DNA of 64,000 nt, taken from Owenia fusiformis (taxonomy: Eukaryota > Annelida > Polychaeta > Sabellida > Oweniidae). The stretch is from NCBI GenBank assembly GCA_903813345.2, contig CAIIXF020000235.1, positions 332,659-396,658 on the forward strand, read 5' to 3'. Positions 1-9,641 of the stretch are shown here, piece after piece. A model generated the notes under the pieces. It made no database searches, was not told where the DNA came from, and worked only from the letters and a program-made list of their open reading frames with translations. Numbering within the stretch: position 1 is the first letter of the stretch; the number at the start of each line of letters is the position of its first letter. A program made the position numbers and the translations under genes.

Positions 1-245
1 TTGGCTGACCTTTAAATGTTCAAAAAAGCCTACGGGGCCTCCGTAAGATTGCTTGCAATCTTCTAGTTATTTTTAATGATCAACCGAATGATACGTCATA
101 ATTGTTCAGATCATCAAATTAAAAAGATCATTCGCCTATCATCACAAGACGAAAACACATTGATGACATATTTCGAAATACAGATATCGAATCAATATTA
201 CACGACTATGCATATGAAATATTGCATCACCTAATTGTATTACAG

Positions 246-1819
246 AATTGAACAACCTTGCACTTGGTAAAGTTGCCACACAATCGTCAATTCATGGCGG
301 TTTTCCCCCAGCTGCCGCAGCAGTGGATGGCACTGTAGATGGCGATGCTGGACATTTTTCTTGCATTAGCAGTGATTTTGGTGATAGCAAGCCATGGTGG
401 AAGGTTGATTTGCTTTTTCAATACGACATTGGATCTGTAGCTCTGTTTAATAGACAATGTCGAGGGAGTGACAATTGTGGAACTAATCTAGCGGGTGTAG
501 AAGGTATATTGTTGAACAATCACATTAACGATAATAGTTCGCCACTTTATTTCGCAATGAATCAAATTAGTCGATAGACCTAGTAACATTTATAATCTAG
601 CGTTCTTGTTAATTTAATGACTAAAATGCATGTACGACCTGAAGGCCCGTGTCTAAATCTACAAAATAATGTTTACTTTATTTTGTTAAATAACAATTGA
701 TGACACCTCAAAGCATCAACAGGCGGCCTTTTTAGCATTATTTTCACTGTTTGCAACGTAAATGTACATGAGATATGGGACATAGTATGTCTAAATAATC
801 AGCTTACTTTCTCGCTCCCTGTACTATTGAACAATTTACATTCCTTGTACCCTGTATTGATCAACTTTTGCAACTGTGTACCGTGTACTATGACATATCA
901 AATATTTTAAAATTTAAAAAGATATTATTTACATTCTTTCTTCAACTATCATATAACTTGGAACATGGACTTCACTATTGCACCACTGAAGTTCAGCGAA
1001 TAGCAATATTGACTCACTCCGAACACAAAACGTATTAACCTTTTGACTAAGCAATCGATATACACACTACTATACCCCCATACTGTATCCTGTATTCCTT
1101 TAAAAGAAGTACAGGCTACAGGGAAGTTGCAAATGGAGGACGTTTGTTTATCTCCATAGTTCTGAATGTATACTAGATTTTACACATATTCTAAGTGTTC
1201 TACTATACATTGTATACATTCATCGAGCAGTTTGCAATGTATTATTACCAAAGCCCAATGGACAAAGATAGAGAATACCCGCTCCATTTGCAACTTAACC
1301 GTACCCTGTATCATTTTTAAATGTGGTCACGTGGTAGGGTAGTGTGATATATTCAAAATCGACCTGATTGAAAGCCAAAAAAATTCGCGCATGCGCGATC
1401 GAGGTAGGGTAGTGTGATAGAATGCCTGTTACATGCAATGCACTTAGGCTGAACTAATTACGCCCACTTATTTATCAACAAACCAACCAAGAGCCATGCC
1501 TAACGAACAATTTCATTGTATTTTGACATGAAATATTTATTTTGTAGCACGGCTTAAAGACTTCAAAATTGAAGTGAGCAAAGACAATGTCAAGTGGGAA
1601 CTATGTGTGCATCACACTGGTTCTTTGAATTCATGTGGGAAAGATTGGCAGATTTTCCAATGTCCAAATGGTTTGTCTGGTCGCTATGTAAGGGTCCAGA
1701 TACAGCACACGTTGGTTGATGCTTATTTGACACTCTGTGAAGTCGCCGTTTTTGAACCAAATAAAGGAACACCATGCGGATTTGAGACAGAACAAAATGA
1801 AATACAAGTACAATTGTAA
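246..1819 (+). CDS. Gene A: FTP-domain (fucolectin-like) lectin, 3' terminal two exons
   Basis: Two exons, 246-503 and 1548-1819, each preceded by a pyrimidine-poor but clear AG acceptor; the first ends at a GTATAT donor. Joined at phase 1 they encode one class II FTP domain: NNLALGK-ATQSS start, AAAAVDGTVDGD, a PWWKVDL core, NRQCRG-DNCG, then FKIEVS, GRYVRV and the closing CEVAVFEP. FTP domains are calcium-binding beta-sandwich folds of eel fucolectin and tachylectin-4; the D-G-x-x-D and C-E residues used for calcium in that family are present. A 19-residue tail after FEP precedes the stop and is longer than in genes B and C, which stop right at FEP. The signal peptide, short Cys exon and class I domain expected from genes B and C would lie before the window. 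The position after the conserved Cys is I-S, not the C-x-H of eel agglutinin, so fucose binding is not assured. Confidence 0.85.
504..1547 (+). other. Intron of gene A
   Basis: No coding potential seen. It contains repeated phrases built on 'tgtaccctgtat' and two copies of 'ggtagggtagtgtgata' near 1335 and 1404, probably the remains of a small repeat element. Confidence 0.5.
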
Positions 1820-1841
1820 AATTGACTTCTATTGAATTATG

Positions 1842-1847
1842 AAATAA
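1842..1847 (+). promoter_or_regulatory. Polyadenylation signal of gene A
   Basis: A canonical AATAAA lies 22 bases after the gene A stop codon at 1817-1819. This is a short 3' UTR but a normal placement, and it supports the reading that gene A ends here. Confidence 0.6.
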
Positions 1848-2133
1848 AGTCCTCAAACAATAGAGTGGAATTTTGTTTATTTGTGATTTTTAATCCTAAT
1901 GCGGGCTAAGCGATGGAAGATATCATTGAACCGTGGAGTCAACGCATGGTATATAAAAAATGATTATACTCCGGAATTCCCATATCATAAATACCTGATA
2001 TACTTTAAATAATAAAGCATTATAACTCAACTATAACGTAGTTTAATTCGATGAAAACTAAAGATATCGAAATCGACACTTACCATCCGCCTTCTTTGAT
2101 GCAGAGGTTACGGTCGTTACCTTTGCTTGATAC

Positions 2134-4777
2134 TGTGACGATCCTTCAGATTACTTTGAGCATGGTAATGGAATTGCCTTGAAGGATTGTCACTTTGTTT
2201 TCAACTTTTTGCTCTTCACTTTATCAATTGTGCTTTTAGTTACTCAATATTTCAAGAGTTATAAAATAATTTAAATTCTGTAAAAGGGTAGTCAGTATTA
2301 CTACTTTGGCTATACTCTTAAAGTATGGTTAAAGTTAAATCATTTTACTCTATATTTATATTGAGGTTAATAACCTTCTTTTGTGTTTTTCATGTAATAT
2401 TATTTACAGGATTAATGTCAACATAATATATTTTGTTCATGATAAGAGTTTAATATGAAGGTTTTCGGCCCAGTTTCATGTTTAATGCTACGTTACAAAC
2501 TTTTTAGAAAGGGCAGTTGTCTGGGTTTGTTTCAAAATCCAAAGTGAGGCTTATTAAGCTTGATTTAAGTAAATAAGCACGATTTAAGTGAATTGTCTTT
2601 TTCTGTGCTTTTACGATTCGAATTCAAGCCGGCCAGACATGGAAAACATTTTGTGGAATTTGAAACATTAAATCGTCACTAAAATTGGATATTTATATTG
2701 CCGCAGATAAACCAACTTAGGTGTACGAGTTGGTAAAGGTAATTGACTTGATCTAATTGTATTTTTGCAGAGTTTTAGTCTTTGAAAAGAAGTATCTGTA
2801 CACTTGACTTTTTCCTTAATTTTATTTATTTGCCTTGTGAACATCCCATGTTTAAATTGTCCCAGGGATTGTTAAGGAACATTTGACAAGGTTAACGCAA
2901 AGTTACACGCAGAGTTTTTGTCTTAAAGAACCTATGTAACTTATTAATCAGCGTCGAAAGCAAGTTCCCGGGGTTCCTTATTGAACCTTCTATACAACAT
3001 CCCCACAGGGAATCGTTTAGGAATATTTGACAAGGTGTACGAAAAGTTACTGTCTTTACGAACCTTATGTAACTTGCTCTAAACCAGAGTCAACTGCAAA
3101 TTCCAGGGGTTCATAGACACCTTTATACGACATTCCCCCCCCCATCCAGTTTGGGACTGTATTTAGTTTGTTCACAGGGTAAATTTTATTGATACACTAG
3201 AGATACTCCTTTGTATATTTGTATGTTAAATTCTGGGTAATTTAAAGGTGAAATCCCGGGCTTATGGGACCATTATCAAACAACTGATCATTGAAGTACT
3301 TTTAAGGGTCATGGTCATTCGAACCCCATTTTCGGACTTAAGACACCCCCTCCCCTTCTAGTTTTCCATGTCTGGTCTAATTCTATGTTAACCACATTCT
3401 AATTCATCATAGATACTAGAATACTTTTAAAATACTGTTTCCCATTTGTTTGCCAATTGTACCTTAGTCTGATAGTGGCAAAATGATGTTCCACTTTTCA
3501 TGTGAGTAGTATAGAGAGCTGATTTCAACCCCACCAGGGATTATATAAAATTGCACTGTTGAGTTACATTTTTGGGAAAAGACACATTTTAGGCTTTGTT
3601 GCAAATTGTTTAACTGAACTTCCATTAGCTGTGCTGTTTTATGCATGTTTGGTTTGAGAGATTATTTACTTGATATACCATCTCGGCAGTACTGAATTGT
3701 GTAATGTTTCTGTAGATTAGTAAATAGAAATAGAGTCGTTTTTATACATTATATGAAAATCCACAGAATATCACTTGTTGTGTTCGATTATTTATATATA
3801 TGTTAGAAAATTCCCCTTTCATTTTATCTGAAGTAGATTCTGGATTCAAAATAGATTCCGACTAAATTCCAGGTGACTTAAGTGATACTAACATTCAAGC
3901 AACAAGCTTTATCTTAGCTCATATTTGCTAAGGGCTTCTTTGAATAACAATCACTCACAATAAGTCATACATATATTTTCCCAGAAACTATGCAATAGTG
4001 CAAAGCTAAAGTACAATCCAGGATCTTACTTTCTTATTTAACCTTTATCTTATTGAGAATATTAGTGAGAATTTCATTCACCCTGGTTCCAAGTCGTTAC
4101 CTCAAACATCATTTACTTCCAATGTTTTCTTACTTGCTTGTTTAAATGGTGTACAAGTAATATTGTCCCCTGATGAGTTTGACAGACTCTTGATTTGAAA
4201 TAGCCCTACTTTAATTCTTACAAAATCTCCCATTTTAAGTGTGAACAGTGAGCTTTATATACAGCTCGAAGTCCATTGTAGCCCCCAGTGGCTAAGACTT
4301 CTACCTGGTTATACTCACACCCTAACATTATACTTATTTGATACAACTGAACACTGGGCACATTCAGAATCTGGAGTCTGTTGCCATTCGCCTTTATGAG
4401 ACAAACAACTTACATTGAAAACTGACAAATCTTACTTAGTCTATATTCAGATTTTGTTATCCCGTAATTGTTTTCCCGAAATTGTCCCACTTCATCCCAA
4501 TTATTTTTATCCCAGAATTTATCCCTAATTTTTTATCCCTAAATTTATCCCTAATTTATCCCTAAATTTTCATCGCAAAATTTATCCCAATTTGATCCAA
4601 TTTTGTTATGATACTGTGAACACGGATGTTGTTCAAATAAATAGGGATACACATTTCAACTTTTACTTGAACTTGTCCCGAAACTAAGTTAATGAAAACA
4701 TCAAATCAAACTATTGATTCTTAGACTGTATTCTGTTTACGACCCCCAAACCACGCTACCACACGAGGGTCGTGACA
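2134..4777 (+). repeat. 5' long terminal repeat
   Basis: 2644 bases, TG...CA ends, repeated at 9642-12288. Unusually long for a Ty3/gypsy-like LTR. Near its 3' end (about 4465-4590) it holds a degenerate tandem run of 'TTATCCCTAAT' units. A short 60-codon open frame on the minus strand (3464-3646) occurs identically in both LTRs and is not believed to be a gene. Confidence 0.93.
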
Positions 4778-4781
4778 GAAA

Positions 4782-4799
4782 TGGTGGCAGTGGTGGGAT
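4782..4799 (+). other. Candidate primer-binding site
   Basis: The sequence TGGTGGCAGTGGTGGGAT begins four bases after the LTR end, where a tRNA primer-binding site of an LTR element belongs, and starts TGG as expected for pairing to a tRNA CCA end. Which tRNA it matches was not determined. Confidence 0.55.
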
Positions 4800-4905
4800 G
4801 TAATACTTGACGTATTGACCCAAGCCCAGTTTTACGCCATTCCTTACATTTATGCTAATTTGCACTCATTAATATTCAAAGCGGGATCATTAACTGTAAT
4901 CAACA

Positions 4906-5370
4906 ATGTCGGAAAAGTCGGACATCTTTAATCTCGCAAAGCGCACCCCATTACACGTGTCCGAATCCACTGAAAGACCCTTATCTAGCCAAAAATCGCA
5001 GGCGGAAGCTTTTGACACTATTAGCCCCGGGTGGTTTGATGATTCTGAAGTTGTATTGGGCCATCAACACCTTAATGAACAAGAGTTGAAATTGGCTCAA
5101 GACAATACACTTCCACTTGAATCATCAGCAACTACACCACCCCAATTAAAGAGACCATCTTTTAAGGTTTCTCCGCCTGTCAAATTGCCACGCATTCCTA
5201 AATTACCGTTAGATAGGCCTAGACCACTTCCCAAGGGTAGGTTGTTTAATCCCCTGCTTAAAATAGTTAAGCAGGAGACTAAAGACCTAAAAAGTGACAT
5301 GAATTTGGTATCTTCAAAAAATGGAGAAAAGACTATGAGTAGTAGAGGTGGGGCATATGAACCCCCATAG
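4906..5370 (+). CDS. gag N-terminal part of the LTR retrotransposon, ends at a frameshift
   Basis: 154-codon open frame starting at the first ATG after the primer site. The product is low-complexity and rich in Ser, Pro and Lys, with no domain I can name. It ends at a TAG immediately after a run of five C (5362-5366). The adjoining frame, open from 5361, carries straight on into the large gag frame. One extra C in that run, or a -1 ribosomal slip there, would fuse the two into a protein of about 1,040 residues. I favour this being one interrupted gag, either a small mutation, a sequencing error in a homopolymer, or programmed slippage; the sequence alone cannot separate these. Confidence 0.7.
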   Translation: MSEKSDIFNLAKRTPLHVSESTERPLSSQKSQAEAFDTISPGWFDDSEVVLGHQHLNEQELKLAQDNTLPLESSATTPPQLKRPSFKVSPPVKLPRIPKLPLDRPRPLPKGRLFNPLLKIVKQETKDLKSDMNLVSSKNGEKTMSSRGGAYEPP

Positions 5371-5405
5371 CTGGTGCACCTGGGTCCCTTGAAAAGGAAA
5401 CCTTG

Positions 5406-8057
5406 ATGGGTGCTTATGGGGGAATGCCATCTAAAACACCTCCTTTAAAGCCTCTTCCAACCTATGGAACAAGAGCTACTGCTAAACAAGCTTTTTCACC
5501 CCTCAGTTTAGCCCCCTATTTAAAAACGGATTTAGGGACTAATGATCAAAGAGTTTTACACCCTAAGTATGAAAGGAAAAGTGATTCTCAAATTGCTAAG
5601 TCCTTTGAATTGCAAAAGCCATTGGATAAACTGTCAACAAGGGGAACATTCCAATTTAGAAAACCCTTAGATGTCCAAACACACCCTCATGCTTACCCTG
5701 GTAAGCCGTCCAGTGCATCTACTCATACAGCTGGTAGAAAGTCTGGACAGGGTTTAATGACATCCACAAAGGTTTCTTCTCATGGAAGATCTGCAAGTCA
5801 TGGCAGTTTTTCTGATTCAAACCCAAGCAAAGATTCAATGCATACTTCTCCTCTATTACCAACTGTGAATCGGAAAAATGAGCCACAGAGCTGGCCAAAC
5901 AAACTTCAGTCCTCTCCATTTAGACCCTTACTTCCCCCAATTAAGATAACTGACATTCCCAGATTTAGACCAAAGACCCCAGATTTCTCTCATTCCCATA
6001 ATTTGACACTGAAGTCCCCAATTAATGCCAAACAAGAGAGAAAAGATGACAATACAAAGCCAAATTATAATTTGGTGAGTCATTCTAGCAAAATGGGAGT
6101 AGTAAAGGATGTGCAAGTCAACTACCAGGTTCCACCCCTTCCTCCGGTGCTACCAGTACCTCATGAGAGTGACATGCTCCAGGAAGCATATGGGAGTGAA
6201 CTGTTAAAACAGACTTTGCAAAGCTCTTTACTGATCCCATCTGATAGAATACCACTCTCAATGTGTAATGACCTTAAATTCACGAGAGGTTTGCCTGAAG
6301 AGGCACTATCAGCTGATGAGTCATATGATCTCAACAGGGATTTCCAGCTTCTAAATGCCCCTAAAGTAACAAAACAGGTTAAACAGTTAAATGAACCTAA
6401 CAAGTTGAAACATGCTGAATTTCTAACTGACCAGACTGTTCCATGCTCGAATATTAAGTCTAAAAGTTATGAATATATGCATCAACCCGAAAGTACCCTT
6501 TGTAGACAAGATTTAAAGAGGCCTAATGATAGAGTTTTATGTGAATCTAGTAAATCCCCTCCTTGCAAAATCCAAGTTGTTGATAGATCTGATATGTTCA
6601 GTTTATCAGACAAATCATCTCAAAGCACTAAGTTTTCTGCCAATCGCAGACAGCCATATTGTCTACCCAAAAGTGTGGATCAGACCTATGATTCAGATTT
6701 GGAGACACATTCATGGCTTGATGCTCAAATACCTGGCTATAACAGAAGTGCCTTGCCCTCCCATGAGATGTCAGCCCAGGATGCTTGTAGTGTGTGCACA
6801 CCTTGTCAAAAATTCCCCTTCAAACAGGGGGTAAACGAGGATTATGCTAGATCCTCCCGAGCTGAATCACTATTCCCCTCTCCAGAATATGAAACCGCTG
6901 TTGAATTTTCTGACCGAGATTATGTAGAATATAGTATGAAATGCCCATCTTACCATACAAAAACTAGACAAAGGCCATTTTACTACATGAATAATTCTGA
7001 TGAGTATGAATCTGCTATGGAAAATAGTTTACCTCCCCTTAGATCTACAGTTATGAGTAGATCAAAAGTGAATCCAAGTTCCCCTATTCTCTACAGACAG
7101 ATTGAAAAACCCAATGATCTGTTTATATCCAGTCCTAATACATCTGATCAGGAATCCTATACTGGAGTTGAAAAGCAAAGAAGAGGTAATTCGTTTTCTA
7201 GAAAGGAAATGAAAGCACCACTTTTCAATGGAAAGTGCAGTCTCTCAGCTTTTCTTATCCAATTTAGACTTGTCTCTAACATAAATGGTTGGACAGATGA
7301 AGAATCTGCCATCTTTATGGTGAGGAGTCTTGAAGGAGAGGCTGTCAATGTTTTAGATGATTTGGATGATGAAGACCTGCCAACCTTATCTAATATCATA
7401 AATGTCCTGAAAATTAACTATGAACCCCCTGAACAAAGCAACCATGCCCGTGCCGAGCTTAAACATAAGTTCAGGGGCAATAATGAGCCTCTCGAAAAGT
7501 TAGCCCATGATATTAGAAAATTGTCAAAACAAGCTTTTGGGAAATCAAGCATGTCAAAGAAGACAATTGATGACCTAGCTACACAGGCCTTCATTGATGC
7601 TTTGAATAATGAAGAACTAGAATCCAAGCTTTCTTTTTCTAACCCTAAAACCCTCAATGAAGCTCTTACCATGGCTTTACAATATGAGGCTTTCTTCAAG
7701 GGAAGGAAGAAGAGACTTGAAAGTTTCCAAGATCCTGGTATATGTGCTACTCCAACTCCTGTTCAGGTTAACTCATCTACCTCATTATCTCTTTCTGAGA
7801 ATGATGTGATTGAAATAGTGGAGCAAAAGATAGAGGCTTTAGCCAGAAATCTGACTCAAACTATAACAAAGGAGAAACCTGATTCTAAACTGAAAAGAAA
7901 ATACTGTAAAATATGTGACTCTGGAAGTCATTCAGTATTTGATTGTACCAAAAGACATCCAAACTCCAAATTTCCTGGAGCCACGGTATGCTTCTATTGT
8001 GCCCAAGACACTCACTGTGTAAATGCCTGCCCCTCCCTTAAGGGTAGGTTAAGTTAG
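5406..8057 (+). CDS. gag-like polyprotein with two zinc knuckles
   Basis: 883 codons from the ATG at 5406 (the same frame is open back to 5361). About the first 590 residues are low-complexity, Ser/Pro/Lys-rich and unlike known gag. Roughly residues 600-770 form a retrotransposon gag (capsid-like) domain: a F-G-K-C-S start, W-T-D-E-E-S, L-E-G-E-A, an L-x-x-x-F/Y-E-P-P segment, and a final alpha-helical L-x-x-A-L block. The last 60 residues hold two CCHC zinc knuckles, C-x2-C-x4-H-x4-C each (CKICDSGSH... and CFYCAQDTH...), which bind RNA in gag proteins. No protease or pol follows; the stop at 8055-8057 is followed by 1.6 kb without a long frame. The very long N-terminal extension is the unusual point. 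Confidence 0.88.
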   Translation: MGAYGGMPSKTPPLKPLPTYGTRATAKQAFSPLSLAPYLKTDLGTNDQRVLHPKYERKSDSQIAKSFELQKPLDKLSTRGTFQFRKPLDVQTHPHAYPGKPSSASTHTAGRKSGQGLMTSTKVSSHGRSASHGSFSDSNPSKDSMHTSPLLPTVNRKNEPQSWPNKLQSSPFRPLLPPIKITDIPRFRPKTPDFSHSHNLTLKSPINAKQERKDDNTKPNYNLVSHSSKMGVVKDVQVNYQVPPLPPVLPVPHESDMLQEAYGSELLKQTLQSSLLIPSDRIPLSMCNDLKFTRGLPEEALSADESYDLNRDFQLLNAPKVTKQVKQLNEPNKLKHAEFLTDQTVPCSNIKSKSYEYMHQPESTLCRQDLKRPNDRVLCESSKSPPCKIQVVDRSDMFSLSDKSSQSTKFSANRRQPYCLPKSVDQTYDSDLETHSWLDAQIPGYNRSALPSHEMSAQDACSVCTPCQKFPFKQGVNEDYARSSRAESLFPSPEYETAVEFSDRDYVEYSMKCPSYHTKTRQRPFYYMNNSDEYESAMENSLPPLRSTVMSRSKVNPSSPILYRQIEKPNDLFISSPNTSDQESYTGVEKQRRGNSFSRKEMKAPLFNGKCSLSAFLIQFRLVSNINGWTDEESAIFMVRSLEGEAVNVLDDLDDEDLPTLSNIINVLKINYEPPEQSNHARAELKHKFRGNNEPLEKLAHDIRKLSKQAFGKSSMSKKTIDDLATQAFIDALNNEELESKLSFSNPKTLNEALTMALQYEAFFKGRKKRLESFQDPGICATPTPVQVNSSTSLSLSENDVIEIVEQKIEALARNLTQTITKEKPDSKLKRKYCKICDSGSHSVFDCTKRHPNSKFPGATVCFYCAQDTHCVNACPSLKGRLS

Positions 8058-9641
8058 CTTGTCAGCTAACTTGTGTGAATGTATCTGTATAGTAAGTCCA
8101 AGCCACCACAGGTACATCATATCCTTCCAAAGAGTGGCTGGTGAAACCATATGTGTTTGATGTGAATGTAAGGAAAAAAAACTAATTTTGTTTTTCTTAA
8201 CTGAAGTATTCCTGTACCATTCCTGATGTTTCTCATCTTATGTCTACCAGATGTCCTGAGCTGTTGAAGCTTTGATTCCTGAGAAGCTTAAACTACAATG
8301 CTCAGTGGTAGTGATGACATGACCACACACAGAGCATTATCTAATTGTTGATATGTTCTGGATTACCAGTGACCTGCTTTACTCAAGCAATGGGGTTCAT
8401 TGTAAACACTGGCCTGATCAACCAATGTTTACAGACATGAAGCCTGTTTACGCTTTGGGAAACAAGTCTATTGAAATCCAAAGGACATTGCAATATTATA
8501 GTTTTGTCCCTGCTTCTGTTTAAATGAGGTGGACGAACTTGTGACCCTCTGGGGGTGAGTGCCACGATGGACAAGAGCTCTGTCCATTTGCTTCATCGAA
8601 GTGTTTCCCTACTACTGACTGTAGGTTCCCCTCATACCCCCAGTTCCACTTTCAAGCAACTATCCCAGCTTGTGACCCCATCCACTGCAATGGATGTGCC
8701 CATCAAGTTTGAATCCTACCTCACCTCCCTAACTGCCTTTGTACCAAAAATGACTTGGTGACTGAATTTGAATCATTCCCAGTACAAATGTTATGAGATG
8801 TTATCTGAATGCTACCAATCCGAAGCTGATTGTGAAAGGATATATCTTGATCATACGTTTGATTGATTCAATCTCATTTGACAACCCTTTATTTCGGCCA
8901 ATTCATATCACATGTGTGATATTCAAAATTTATTATTGTACTATGTGAATAACCAGTCTTATTTCCAGGACTGTAACACTTTTATTCCAGCCCAGCATGA
9001 ACCAAGTGATGACCTTCAACCTGATGAACATTGTACACTATGCTATATAAAAGTAATCTGAACAGATGAACACTATCATGATTGCTGTTCGATTAAAGTG
9101 ACTTATTTGGTGTACCCAATGAAGCAACGATATTGGGAGCCACTCTTAATATTGACATTGAGAATTAAAGCTTATGAACAGAGACATGTACCCTATACTT
9201 ATAAGAATTGATTCTGCAGCTTTGTGATGACTCTGCATTTTGAGGAAGGACACAAAGAATGGCTGACAATCTCAATTTTATATTGTACTAGAGACCATGC
9301 CAATACTAAACATATTCTCCTATTATAGTGGGAAGCCAGTGACAATGACTGTATCATCAATGAATGTGATGGTAAGAACGTTTGATAAACTTATACAAAC
9401 AGCATGGATATTACTTCATCTCTTCACAAGAACCATAACCTACAAGAGAAAGATGAAAGACACTGTTGCTGCTAGAGACATTTTTTTGTAATTAAACGTG
9501 ATTGTTTATTAGATTATGCTAGCCTTTTTATGTTATGTATTTCAGGTGTGAAATGCTTATTTTGGGTAATGTGTTTATATATGATTTTGCATCTTTATAA
9601 TTCCAGAGTTCGAGGACGAACTGTTTTTAAAGGGGGAGCAG
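8058..9641 (+). other. Non-coding internal region of the LTR element
   Basis: No frame longer than about 70 codons and no pol or env similarity recognised. It occupies the place where pol would sit, so pol was either lost or never present. The last bases (9629-9641, AAAGGGGGAGCAG) form the purine tract that primes plus-strand synthesis in LTR elements. Confidence 0.7.
9629..9641 (+). other. Polypurine tract
   Basis: AAAGGGGGAGCAG is all purine except one C and abuts the TGTGACG start of the 3' LTR, the exact position of the plus-strand primer in LTR retrotransposons. Confidence 0.75.

Noticed and set aside
3464-3646. 60-codon minus-strand frame repeated at 10975-11157
   Set aside because: Identical only because it lies in both LTRs. 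No similarity to any protein I recognise.
5719-7699. Minus-strand and alternate-frame ORFs under gag
   Set aside because: Shadows of the continuous gag frame, which has the capsid domain and zinc knuckles.
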